DNA of 33,140 bases. Source: Fen-1038 sp042408355 (GTDB lineage Bacteria; Chloroflexota; Anaerolineae; Anaerolineales; Villigracilaceae). The stretch is taken from assembly GCA_042408355.1 (NCBI GenBank), contig JBHORD010000027.1, forward strand, positions 1 to 33,140, in the 5' to 3' direction. Below, one piece after another: positions 7,520 to 14,456 of the stretch. Every line of letters begins with the position of its first letter. The stretch's first letter is position 1. The notes beneath the pieces are model-generated. The model did no database searches and had not been told where the DNA came from. It saw only the letters and a program-made list of their open reading frames with translations. The translations under genes and the position numbers were made by a program.

Positions 7520-8158
7520 CTACTCGTTGAGCGGCAAACCGGGTTGAAATGGATTCATCTTCAAGGTCTCGCGGATGCGGTTTTCAATCATCTTGATGTG
7601 TTCGGGGTTTTGAACAATGTTCAGCAGATTCGTATCAATCGTCAAAACCGGCGTGCTGTCGTAAGGTTTGGAAAAGAATTCTTCGTACGAACGATTCAAG
7701 AGATCAATATAACTGCGTTCCATATTGCGTTCGTACGGACGATCGCGCAAAGCAATACGCTGCATAAGCACGTCGGTGGCGGCGCGCAGGTAAACGATCA
7801 AATCGGGTTTCGGGATTTTCTCTCCGAGCGCCTCATGCACTTTGTAATACATTTCCAGTTCGTCGCCTTTCAAGTTGATGCGTGCAAACAACGCGTCCTT
7901 GGCAAATGTGTAATCCGAGATCAAAGATTTGCCAGCCGCTAAAAGGTCCGGGACGGTGCGGCGTTGCTGGTGATAGCGGCTGAGCAAAAAAAAGATTTGC
8001 GTCTGAAACGCATAGCGTTCGCGGTCACTGTAAAAATCGGATAGAAAAGGATTCTCCTCGAAGATCTCCAGCAAAATTTCAGATTCAAAGATGGGCTGTA
8101 ACAAGCGGGCCAGCGTGGTCTTGCCAACCCCGATCACTCCTTCGATGGCGACGTACAT
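7520..8158 (-). CDS. Deoxynucleoside kinase
   Basis: This 212-residue enzyme belongs to the deoxyadenosine/deoxyguanosine kinase family. It phosphorylates salvaged deoxynucleosides to 5'-monophosphates with ATP. The N-terminal MYVAIEGVIGVGKTT contains the P-loop (residues 7-15). EENPFL (34-39) resembles the substrate-side EE motif, and RIALRDRPYERN (134-145) is the lid with arginines that contact phosphate. I placed the start at 8158 because GGGAG lies six bases before this ATG. The frame stays open upstream, but that extension would overlap the divergent glycosyltransferase and lacks family similarity. It is probably the first gene of an operon with the nucleotidyltransferase. The exact base specificity (dA, dG, dC) cannot be read from the sequence. 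Confidence 0.9.
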   Translation of the reverse strand: MYVAIEGVIGVGKTTLARLLQPIFESEILLEIFEENPFLSDFYSDRERYAFQTQIFFLLSRYHQQRRTVPDLLAAGKSLISDYTFAKDALFARINLKGDELEMYYKVHEALGEKIPKPDLIVYLRAATDVLMQRIALRDRPYERNMERSYIDLLNRSYEEFFSKPYDSTPVLTIDTNLLNIVQNPEHIKMIENRIRETLKMNPFQPGLPLNE

Positions 8159-8221
8159 GAACAACTCCCGGGTAAGATGCGTCAAGGATACCATAAAACC
8201 TGAGGCCGACAGATCGCGGGA

Positions 8222-8227
8222 TATAAT
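8222..8227 (+). promoter_or_regulatory. -10 element of a probably leaderless glycosyltransferase gene
   Basis: A perfect TATAAT ends 7 bases before the ATG at 8235. Transcription would start at or next to the A of the start codon. No convincing -35 hexamer lies 16-18 bp upstream. Confidence 0.5.
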
Positions 8228-8234
8228 TCCTTCA

Positions 8235-9248
8235 ATGACGCGTATTTGCATTGTTCCTGCGGTTGACGGAATTGGCGGCATGGCCTCTTTTCGATTCAAA
8301 TTTGAATCGGGATTGAAAGCCCGCGGCATCGAAGTAACTCATAACCCTGACGAATCGGCGGATGCGATTTTGGTCATTGCCGGGACGAAGAATCTGCTCT
8401 CGTTATGGAAAGCTCGCCGCCGCGGCGTGCGGATCGTACAGCGCCTTGACGGAATCAATTGGATCCATCGCAGACGTAACACCGGCCTTAAACATTTCGT
8501 CCGGGCCGAGTATGGCAATGTGATTTTGTCGCTGATTCGCTCTCGGATCGCGACGCGGATTTTGTATCAAAGCGAATTTTCGCATCGCTGGTGGGACGAT
8601 TGGTACGGCAAACAAGACAAGCCAGCCTTTGTCGTCCACAACGGCGTGGATTTGAAAGTGTATTGTCCCGGCGATTCAGGCGAACCATCCGCTGACCGAT
8701 GCCGTTTGCTGATCGTTGAAGGCAATCTCGGCGGCGGCTACGACATGGGGCTGGATCATGCGGTTCGATTGGCCGAGACTCTTTCCGGGGAATATAATTT
8801 TCCGATGGAATTGATGGTGGTGGGCAAAATCAGCCGCGAGCATAAAGCCGCGGTCGAATCGAAAGCACAGATTCCCATTCTTTGGGCGGGGGCCGTTCCG
8901 CGCGAACAAATCCCGGAGATAGATCGTTCCGCGCATCTGCTGTTTTCCGCCGACCTCAACGCCGCCTGTCCGAATTCCGTCATCGAAGCGCTGGCGTGCG
9001 GGTTGCCGGTGGCCGCCTTCGACACGGGCGCGTTGAACGAACTTGTGCTTGGCGATTCGGGGCGGGTGGTTTCGTACGGCGGCGATCCGTGGAAATTGGA
9101 TCCGCCGAATATTCCCGCACTGGCGGCCGCCGCGGCGGAAATATTGAAGGCTCAGGCGCATTTTCGGAAAACCGCGCGAGCGCAAGCTGAAAAGTCTCTC
9201 GGCCTTGATCAAATGATGGACGGCTATTTGAAAGTCTTGTTGGGTTGA
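8235..9248 (+). CDS. Glycosyltransferase, GT4-like (GT-B fold)
   Basis: This 337-residue glycosyltransferase would move a sugar from a nucleotide donor to a glycan or lipid acceptor at the cytoplasmic face. The N-terminal domain starts with MTRICIVPAVDGIGG, a glycine turn typical of GT-B acceptor domains, and contains RLDGINWIHRR (70-80). The C-terminal donor domain has VVHNGVD (133-139). An E-x7-E type segment, NSVIEALACGLPVAAFDTGA (247-266), binds the nucleotide sugar in GT4 enzymes. I placed the start at 8235. Upstream in-frame ATGs would run into the divergent kinase gene, and a perfect TATAAT sits 7 bases before this ATG. There is no ribosome binding site, which fits a leaderless message. 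The next glycosyltransferase starts 10 bp downstream. Confidence 0.88.
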   Translation: MTRICIVPAVDGIGGMASFRFKFESGLKARGIEVTHNPDESADAILVIAGTKNLLSLWKARRRGVRIVQRLDGINWIHRRRNTGLKHFVRAEYGNVILSLIRSRIATRILYQSEFSHRWWDDWYGKQDKPAFVVHNGVDLKVYCPGDSGEPSADRCRLLIVEGNLGGGYDMGLDHAVRLAETLSGEYNFPMELMVVGKISREHKAAVESKAQIPILWAGAVPREQIPEIDRSAHLLFSADLNAACPNSVIEALACGLPVAAFDTGALNELVLGDSGRVVSYGGDPWKLDPPNIPALAAAAAEILKAQAHFRKTARAQAEKSLGLDQMMDGYLKVLLG

Positions 9249-9251
9249 TTG

Positions 9252-9281
9252 ACCGCTGATGAACGCAGATAAACGCAGATT
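9252..9281. repeat. Short intergenic-type repeat that contains a start codon
   Basis: ACCGCTGATG is followed by the 10-mers GAACGCAGAT (9261-9270) and AAACGCAGAT (9271-9280). This resembles dispersed CGCTGATGAACGCAGAT repeats I associate with intergenic DNA of related genomes (recall, not checked). The ATG at 9259 used by the next gene is part of it. Confidence 0.5.
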
Positions 9282-10377
9282 CTTCGGAAAACTCGGACTG
9301 CAACAACGCGTCCTCCCCAATTACCGCGCCCCGTTTTTCGATTTACTGGCACAATCCTGCGACGGCGGCATGAGTTTGTTTGCAGGATTGCCGCGTCCAA
9401 CGGAGGAAATTACAAGCGGCAAACTGCAAATTGCAAATTATGCTCCCGCCGAAAACATTCATCTCTTCGGCGGATCGTTTTATCTTTGCTATCAGCGCGG
9501 TTTGCTTGATTGGCTTTCAAAGTGGAATCCCGATGTGTTGATCGTCGAAGCCAACCCGCGTTATCTCGCCGCGCCGTCCGCCGTGAAATGGATGCATGCG
9601 CGCGGGCGCAAGGTCATCGGCTGGGGCCTGGGCGCTCCCTCGCCGCTTCGCCCCTCTCCTAATTTGGGGAGGAGGATTTGGGCTCATTTCATTCGCCAAT
9701 TCGACGCGTTGATCGCCTACAGTCAGCGCGGTGTGGATCAATACGCCGCGCTCGGATTCCCGCGCGGAAAAATTTTTGTTGCGCCCAATGCGGTTGCGCC
9801 GCGTCCCCTCTTTCCTTTGCCTTCGCGCCCTTTGAGGATTAAATATCCTGCGATTCTCTTCGTTGGGCGTTTGCAGGCGCGCAAACGGGTTGATTTTTTA
9901 TTGCGGGCCTGTGCGGAATTGAATGAAAATATTCGTTTGATGATTGTGGGCGACGGCCCCGAAAGACAGAATTTGGAAGCGCTGGCGAAGCAAGTCTATC
10001 CATCCGCAGAGTTTATCGGAGCCAGGCATGGGGTGGAGTTAAAGCCTTATTTCGCGGAAGCCGACCTCTTTGTCCTGCCCGGAACGGGCGGATTGGCCGT
10101 GCAGGAGGCGATGAGCTACGGTCTGCCCGTCATCGTTGCAAAAGGCGATGGCACGCAGGACGATCTCGTCCGCTCATCGAACGGCTGGCAGATTCCGCCG
10201 GATGATTATGCTTCGCTGGCAAGCGCAATCAAAATGGCTTTATCGGATATTCAGCGGTTGAGAAGGATGGGAGAAGAATCGTATCGGATTGTTTCGGAAG
10301 AAATCAACCTGGAAAAGATGGTGGATGTGTTTGTGAACGCGTTGAACGGACTGGATGCGGCGCCGCTCAGGAGCTAG
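9259..10377 (+). CDS. Glycosyltransferase, GT4 family (GT-B fold)
   Basis: This 372-residue GT4-type glycosyltransferase probably acts after its upstream neighbour on the same glycan. The acceptor domain begins with KLGLQQRVLPNYRAPFFD (11-28). The donor domain has FVGRLQARKRVD (201-212), GDGPER (231-236) and the E-containing segment GLAVQEAMSYGLPVIVAKGD (278-297), typical of GT4 nucleotide-sugar binding. The first ten residues (MNADKRRFFG) are encoded by a short dispersed-type repeat, and family similarity appears to begin at KLGLQQR. Either the repeat supplied a new start, or the true start is a non-ATG codon inside it. A second repeat-like hairpin is translated in frame near residues 128-140. 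The gene converges on the GT87-type gene with only 8 bp between their ends. Confidence 0.88.
   Translation: MNADKRRFFGKLGLQQRVLPNYRAPFFDLLAQSCDGGMSLFAGLPRPTEEITSGKLQIANYAPAENIHLFGGSFYLCYQRGLLDWLSKWNPDVLIVEANPRYLAAPSAVKWMHARGRKVIGWGLGAPSPLRPSPNLGRRIWAHFIRQFDALIAYSQRGVDQYAALGFPRGKIFVAPNAVAPRPLFPLPSRPLRIKYPAILFVGRLQARKRVDFLLRACAELNENIRLMIVGDGPERQNLEALAKQVYPSAEFIGARHGVELKPYFAEADLFVLPGTGGLAVQEAMSYGLPVIVAKGDGTQDDLVRSSNGWQIPPDDYASLASAIKMALSDIQRLRRMGEESYRIVSEEINLEKMVDVFVNALNGLDAAPLRS
9650..9675. repeat. Hairpin repeat inside a glycosyltransferase gene
   Basis: CCCCTCTCCTAATTTGGGGA and the following GGAGG form an imperfect hairpin (CCTCTCC / GGGGAGG). It resembles widespread intergenic hairpin repeats of the CCCTCTCCTAATTTGGAGAGG type (recall). 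Here it is translated in frame as part of SPLRPSPNLGRRI (residues 128-140). Confidence 0.45.
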
Positions 10378-10385
10378 ATTGCCAA

Positions 10386-11771
10386 TCAAAGTTCCAATTG
10401 CATTTTTTCTATTTGATGATTGAATGCCGTGAAGAGTCTCGGCGGTTTTTGATTTTTGAGGGTCTTCCACATCAGCCACAAAATAATCAACGGTGCGAGG
10501 AGACGCCCATACGACCAGGGGAAGAAATCGAACGTCGGCAAAACGAATTCGAGGAAGCCGGCAAATCCAAACCACATCCATTCGGAGGGCGAGTCGATTT
10601 GCTTCAGCATCAGGAGAAACGACAGCGTCACGAAGATTCCGTGATGTTCCCAAACGAGAGGCGAAGCCAGCGTCATCAAAATGAATAAGGGTGGAGCGGC
10701 GTTTAAAAGATTCGCGCCGCGTTCCTCGGATGCAAAGAATGTTCGTATCTGCACACATTTGGCCATTACATAGAACGTTGCCGCGGCCAGCAAGACTTTG
10801 GCTGTATCCGCAGTGATTTCTATCCAGCTTCTATTTATTTTTAGCGCCGGAAGAATGAAACGGAAAAAGGAATCAAAGGAAGTATCGTGAAAGATTGAAT
10901 CGTGCAGTTGTGTCAACCCGCGGATGTTATTTAGGTAATCAAAATAGGGTGAGACGCCGTTCACTGCCGCCGGGATCGCAGTGAGAACCGCGAAGCTGAA
11001 CGCAAACCATCCGAGCCAACGCCAATCCTTTTCAAGTAAAAAGGCCAGGACGATCACTGCCGGCGATGTTTTTATCTGAACCGCTACTGCCAGCGACAAC
11101 GCCGAGAGGAACGGTTGCTTTGGATAAAGCAGGAAACTCAGAAAAATAAAATTGATGACCAGCAGGTTGACTTGCACATAGCCCAGAGTCCGTAACAGCG
11201 GTGTGTTAACCAGAATAAAAAGCGTTGTGACGATGGCGGCGAGTCGAATCGAGAAACCGTATTTTTCAAGCAGGCGGTGAAGCAAAAAATAAAAAAGGAA
11301 AAGTGAAAAAATATTGACCAGCCATAAAATCAATAAAATAGTTTCGTCTCCCAGCGGAACAAGCGGCTCCAGTATTGTGGCCCATAGCGGCAGGTAAAGA
11401 TAAGTGTCAGGCAATGGTTTGTGGTTGAGCAGGTTGCTGGCGGCTTCGATGTAATACATGTAATCGCCGTAGCGGAATCTCTCGCTCAAAATATTCAAAT
11501 AGACAAATGCGGTTAGAAAGAATCCGGCGAAGGTCAAGGCGTTAGACGCGTTGATTTTTCTATTGGCCAATAAGTACAACAAGAAACCAGCCAGCAGCCA
11601 TGTCAATGCGGTGGACGCCAGCACAATTGGCAGATTCGTCAGCGGCCATTGTTCGATGAAGAGATCGAATCCGGCGATGCCCCACTTCAGGTAGATGACC
11701 CATATGCTGGCCGCGACCAGTGCAGTGGCCGCCGCCCAGAAGATCAACGCTGTTCGAGCGGTGCGTTTCAT
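10386..11771 (-). CDS. GT87-type integral membrane glycosyltransferase (DUF2029-like)
   Basis: This polytopic membrane protein of about 461 residues resembles the GT87/DUF2029 family of GT-C mannosyltransferases, which use polyprenyl-phosphate sugars at the outer face of the membrane. About ten hydrophobic helices are visible. The first long loop carries RFRYGDYMYYIEAASNLL, with acidic residues in the position of the GT-C catalytic Asp, followed by LPDTYLYLPLW. Another loop has VQIKTSPAV, a conserved-looking K in this family. I chose the ATG at 11771 because it overlaps the stop of the upstream peptidase gene in an ATGA junction, which suggests translational coupling. An upstream start would extend into that gene. 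The exact sugar and acceptor are unknown. Confidence 0.78.
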   Translation of the reverse strand: MKRTARTALIFWAAATALVAASIWVIYLKWGIAGFDLFIEQWPLTNLPIVLASTALTWLLAGFLLYLLANRKINASNALTFAGFFLTAFVYLNILSERFRYGDYMYYIEAASNLLNHKPLPDTYLYLPLWATILEPLVPLGDETILLILWLVNIFSLFLFYFLLHRLLEKYGFSIRLAAIVTTLFILVNTPLLRTLGYVQVNLLVINFIFLSFLLYPKQPFLSALSLAVAVQIKTSPAVIVLAFLLEKDWRWLGWFAFSFAVLTAIPAAVNGVSPYFDYLNNIRGLTQLHDSIFHDTSFDSFFRFILPALKINRSWIEITADTAKVLLAAATFYVMAKCVQIRTFFASEERGANLLNAAPPLFILMTLASPLVWEHHGIFVTLSFLLMLKQIDSPSEWMWFGFAGFLEFVLPTFDFFPWSYGRLLAPLIILWLMWKTLKNQKPPRLFTAFNHQIEKMQLEL

Positions 11772-12949
11772 TGACTCAACACGACATATTGAGCGGCGAC
11801 GTACCCTCTCAACCCATTGTCGTCCCGCACGGCGATCCATTGTCCGGCAGCGCCGATCTTCGGCAATGCGGAACTCGGCGGTTCGATTACGGTGAGCGCC
11901 GCGCCCGGCTGTTCAATCGCAACCAGCGCGCCGCCCATCGAGGGAACTTTTCGCAGGCGCAATCCTCCGGGCGCCAAGGTAGGCGAAACAATGACCTGGA
12001 ATTTTTGCGGCGCGGACGCGGGCGGAGGCGTGGTCGGTGCGGGAGGATTCGAAGGAGCGGGAGCCGGCGCCGGTTCAGGCGTGGACCCACCAGCGGGCGC
12101 GGCGTCCGGCGCTTTTTCCACGTACCAGGCCGCCACGTATCCCTGATTGAGATTCGGGTCGCGCACATAAATCCATTGATTGTTGACTCCGATCTTCGCC
12201 AGCGCGGCGTCTTTCTCCTCAATCACATTGAGTTGCGTACCGGGCATTTCCGCAAAGTTGGCGGGCGAATCGGCGGAGGGTTGTGTGTGCAAACGGAGGC
12301 CGGCTGTGGCAGAGGCCGCAACCACAACAACGAGGTCCGTTTCAACGGCGGGAGGCAGAGGAGCAGAGGGCGTCGTTGTGGTGGAGCCGTCTGGCGTCGA
12401 GGAAGGAGGCGGCGTTCCCGCTGCGGTGCAAACGTACCATGCCACCGCTTTGATGGCGCGTTGAAGCGGTTGTCCCTGACTGAAACGCGACATCAGCGTG
12501 ACCGGATTTGTTTCCGGCGGATTCGGCCACGGATCTTGAATCAAATAATCGTTGCCCTGTTTGGCGTAAACCAGGACCCAATGTGTTTGCAAACCCGCAT
12601 CGGGCGAATAATCCACCTCGACGATGACCGGTTGTCCCGAGGCGAGGGAGTCGTCTATCTGCGAAAGCGGCGCGGCGCTGTTCTGGCAGATGGTCAAGCC
12701 GGTGCTTTGGATTTGAGGGTAAATTGCGCTGACCTTGGACCATACGATGGCTTCATCAATAAACCCGCCAATGGCCGTCAGTTTTTTATTGAGCGTGGCG
12801 GGTGTTTCGGTATAACCCCAACCGCTGACAAGCATGGCGGTGCTGGTCAATGCACAGCCGATGTAACCAATGGTATCGGGACCGCCGCCGATCTTGTCGT
12901 CTTTCCATTGCGGATCTTGTTGAGAATAGCGAACAAGATTGAAAGCCAT
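11768..12949 (-). CDS. C39-like cysteine peptidase with two SH3-like domains
   Basis: This 393-residue protein starts with a papain-like peptidase_C39_2-type domain (about 1-175). The likely triad is Cys32 in GYIGCALTSTAM, His123 in THWVLVY and Asp139 in LIQDPW. Two SH3-like (SH3b) domains follow at about 205-278 and 316-391. The linkers between domains are rich in Pro, Ala, Ser and Thr. SH3b domains usually bind peptidoglycan or surface polymers, so cell-wall or surface-protein processing is likely. No signal peptide or N-terminal membrane helix is visible, which is odd for such a role. A strong GGAGG site precedes the ATG, and a promoter lies at 12985-13012. Its stop overlaps the start of the GT87-type gene. 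C39-like domains of this sort also occur as uncharacterised hydrolases. Confidence 0.82.
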   Translation of the reverse strand: MAFNLVRYSQQDPQWKDDKIGGGPDTIGYIGCALTSTAMLVSGWGYTETPATLNKKLTAIGGFIDEAIVWSKVSAIYPQIQSTGLTICQNSAAPLSQIDDSLASGQPVIVEVDYSPDAGLQTHWVLVYAKQGNDYLIQDPWPNPPETNPVTLMSRFSQGQPLQRAIKAVAWYVCTAAGTPPPSSTPDGSTTTTPSAPLPPAVETDLVVVVAASATAGLRLHTQPSADSPANFAEMPGTQLNVIEEKDAALAKIGVNNQWIYVRDPNLNQGYVAAWYVEKAPDAAPAGGSTPEPAPAPAPSNPPAPTTPPPASAPQKFQVIVSPTLAPGGLRLRKVPSMGGALVAIEQPGAALTVIEPPSSALPKIGAAGQWIAVRDDNGLRGYVAAQYVVLSQ

Positions 12950-12984
12950 ACATGCCTCCTTCGGTTGGTAAGCGCGATGGTTCG

Positions 12985-13012
12985 ATTATACACTTGGAAA
13001 TCGGGAGGACAA
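12985..13012 (-). promoter_or_regulatory. Sigma-70 type promoter of the C39 peptidase gene
   Basis: On the minus strand, TTGTCC (13007-13012) and a perfect TATAAT (12985-12990) are 16 bp apart. The predicted start near 12978 gives a leader of about 28 bases that holds the GGAGG ribosome binding site. Confidence 0.6.
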
Positions 13013-13030
13013 GGAAGGAGATGCCTGCGT

Positions 13031-13321
13031 TTAAAAGTTGGCAAAGAAGGAGCCGATCTGAATAATCAGGATAACCGCCGCAATCAAGACGATGATCCAA
13101 AATGCACAGCCGATCGTGGAGAGCAGGCTGTTCCTCACAATGCGCATGGGAGTTAGAGAGGATTGTTCAGCCTCCGAAAATTTGTCCAGGGTCCGGCTCA
13201 TCTTTTTGCTATTGTTTTGTTCACGATCTATCTGTCGAATTACAAAAAGGAGAATGACAGCGGCAAGAAAACCATAGGTTGCCCCGCAAGAAAAATTGTT
13301 GAATATATTTTCACTCCCCAT
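13031..13321 (-). CDS. Small two-helix membrane protein of unknown function
   Basis: This 96-residue protein has a first membrane helix (about 14-28, YGFLAAVILLFVIR), a charged middle part rich in Asp, Glu, Lys and Ser, and a second helix near the C-terminus (about 69-93, SLLSTIGCAFWIIVLIAAVI). I placed the start at 13321 because GAGGG lies about 8 bases before that ATG. The frame extends upstream, but that DNA is a CGCGAAG-type intergenic repeat and the extension reads as unstructured, charged sequence. I do not recognise a family. It is on the same strand as the C39 peptidase gene, about 80 bp upstream of it. That gene has its own promoter, so a functional link is uncertain. Confidence 0.55.
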   Translation of the reverse strand: MGSENIFNNFSCGATYGFLAAVILLFVIRQIDREQNNSKKMSRTLDKFSEAEQSSLTPMRIVRNSLLSTIGCAFWIIVLIAAVILIIQIGSFFANF

Positions 13322-13370
13322 ACGATTTACCCTCTTTGAACAATGGACTTTATCGGAATTAGCTTTTGTC

Positions 13371-13437
13371 TGCGAAGTTCGCGAAGAGAGGCGGATTTCT
13401 TTCTTCTTTTCGTGAAAATTCGTGCCCTTCGCGAATG
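13371..13437. repeat. CGCGAAG-type intergenic repeat
   Basis: In the 319-bp gap between the small membrane gene and sdhB, this segment contains GCGAAGTTCGCGAAGAG and, further on, TTCGTGAAAATTCGTGCCC and TTCGCGAA. It belongs in style to dispersed CTTCGTG/CTTCGCG repeats. Apart from this and the sdh terminator I see nothing else in the gap. Confidence 0.45.
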
Positions 13438-13584
13438 ATTTTCCTGTTTTCGACAATGACTAATTGATCTCCTGCATAAACGTTCCTGCCGCCGGGAACA
13501 TGAATGCTTTTATTGACTTTTGCAAGAGGTCCAATGTTGTTTTTTATGGCGGCTTCATTATACTTTGGACTGGAAACGGCGATG

Positions 13585-13611
13585 AGAAAAGCCGCGTCCA
13601 TAGGACGCGGC
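13585..13611 (-). terminator. Rho-independent terminator of the sdh operon
   Basis: A perfect 9-bp GC-rich stem (GCCGCGTCC / GGACGCGGC) has a 3-base loop. Read on the minus strand it is followed by TTTTCTC. It lies about 30 bp beyond the sdhB stop and ends the sdhCDAB transcript. Confidence 0.88.
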
Positions 13612-13640
13612 CCGAACTCCCCGTTACTATTCCTTGTGTT

Positions 13641-14348
13641 CTAATCAAGTTTTCCTGTCAATGTTGCCAGCTTCAATTCACCGATGGCTTTTGTGATTTG
13701 AATATCGCGCGGGCAGGCCATCGTGCAGTTGTAAACCGTGTGACAGCGCGCCAGTCCGGAGGTCTCACTGACGATTTGCAATCGCTGGGCGGCGGCTTCA
13801 TCGCGGCTATCGAAGATGAACCGGTGCGCGGCGACCAAAGCGGCGGGACCCAGATAATCGTCACTGCCCCAGAATGACGGGCAGGAGGTTGTGCAAGCCG
13901 CGCACAAAATACATTTGGTCGTGTCGTCGAAGCGGGCGCGCTGTTCGGGAGATTGAAGCCGCTCTTTTCCATCGGCGGGAAGCGGGCTGTCGTTGATGAA
14001 ATACGGCAGGACCTTTTTGTAATTGTCGAAGAACGGCTCCATATCAACAATCAAGTCCTTTATCACTTTCAAACCGAGCAAGGGTTCGACCGTGATCTTG
14101 TCGCCGACATCGCGCACCAGTGTTTTACAGGCCAGCATGTTACGCCCATTGATACGCATGGCATCCGAGCCGCACACGCCGTGCGCGCAGGAGCGCCGGA
14201 ACGAGAGCGAACCGTCGTAATGGCCCTTGACCAGTTCAAGCAGATCGAGAATGCGCTCGGTCTCTTCGACATCGAGATTGTACGTCTCGTAATGCCATTT
14301 CTTGTCAACATCAGGATTGTAGCGGAAGACTTTTAAAGTAACTTGCAT
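13641..14348 (-). CDS. sdhB: Succinate dehydrogenase iron-sulfur subunit
   Basis: This 235-residue subunit passes electrons from the flavoprotein to the membrane quinone site through three Fe-S clusters. The [2Fe-2S] cluster ligands are C54, C59, D62 and C74 (SCAHGVCGSD, then C74 in NMLAC). An Asp in third place is also seen in E. coli SdhB. The [4Fe-4S] ligands are C146, C149, C152 and C212. The [3Fe-4S] ligands are C156, C202 and C208 (CHTVYNC). Length and motif spacing match the family. It is the last gene of sdhCDAB and is followed by a strong terminator. It is separated from sdhA by 108 bp that contains a tandem heptamer repeat, an unusually wide gap for this operon. Confidence 0.97.
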   Translation of the reverse strand: MQVTLKVFRYNPDVDKKWHYETYNLDVEETERILDLLELVKGHYDGSLSFRRSCAHGVCGSDAMRINGRNMLACKTLVRDVGDKITVEPLLGLKVIKDLIVDMEPFFDNYKKVLPYFINDSPLPADGKERLQSPEQRARFDDTTKCILCAACTTSCPSFWGSDDYLGPAALVAAHRFIFDSRDEAAAQRLQIVSETSGLARCHTVYNCTMACPRDIQITKAIGELKLATLTGKLD

Positions 14349-14398
14349 TGTTTATCCTCGTTTGCGTTTTTTTACGAATCGAACCTCGCCGGGTACGC

Positions 14399-14446
14399 AA
14401 TTAGTAATTGGTAATTGGTAATTAGTAATTAGTAATTGGCAATTGG
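14399..14446. repeat. Tandem 7-bp repeat between sdhA and sdhB
   Basis: Seven head-to-tail copies of AATTRGT (AATTAGT or AATTGGT, with the last copies AATTGGC and AATTGG) fill most of the gap between sdhA and sdhB. The number of units may vary between strains. Confidence 0.9.
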
Positions 14447-14456
14447 GGAGTGGGGA

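Noticed and set aside
8091..8234. N-terminal extension of the GT4-like glycosyltransferase
   Set aside because: It would overlap the deoxynucleoside kinase start and P-loop. The extension shows no family likeness, and the -10 element lies after it.
11720..13156. A 478-codon plus-strand frame opposite the C39 peptidase gene
   Set aside because: It is very rich in Arg and Gly, as expected for the antisense of a GC-rich gene. The minus-strand peptidase has clear domains, a promoter and a GGAGG site.
13359..13601. An 80-codon minus-strand frame between the small membrane gene and sdhB
   Set aside because: Its ATG lies in the loop of the sdh terminator, it has no ribosome binding site, and its last third is CGCGAAG-type repeat. 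The first 58 residues read plausibly, so a decayed gene cannot be fully excluded.
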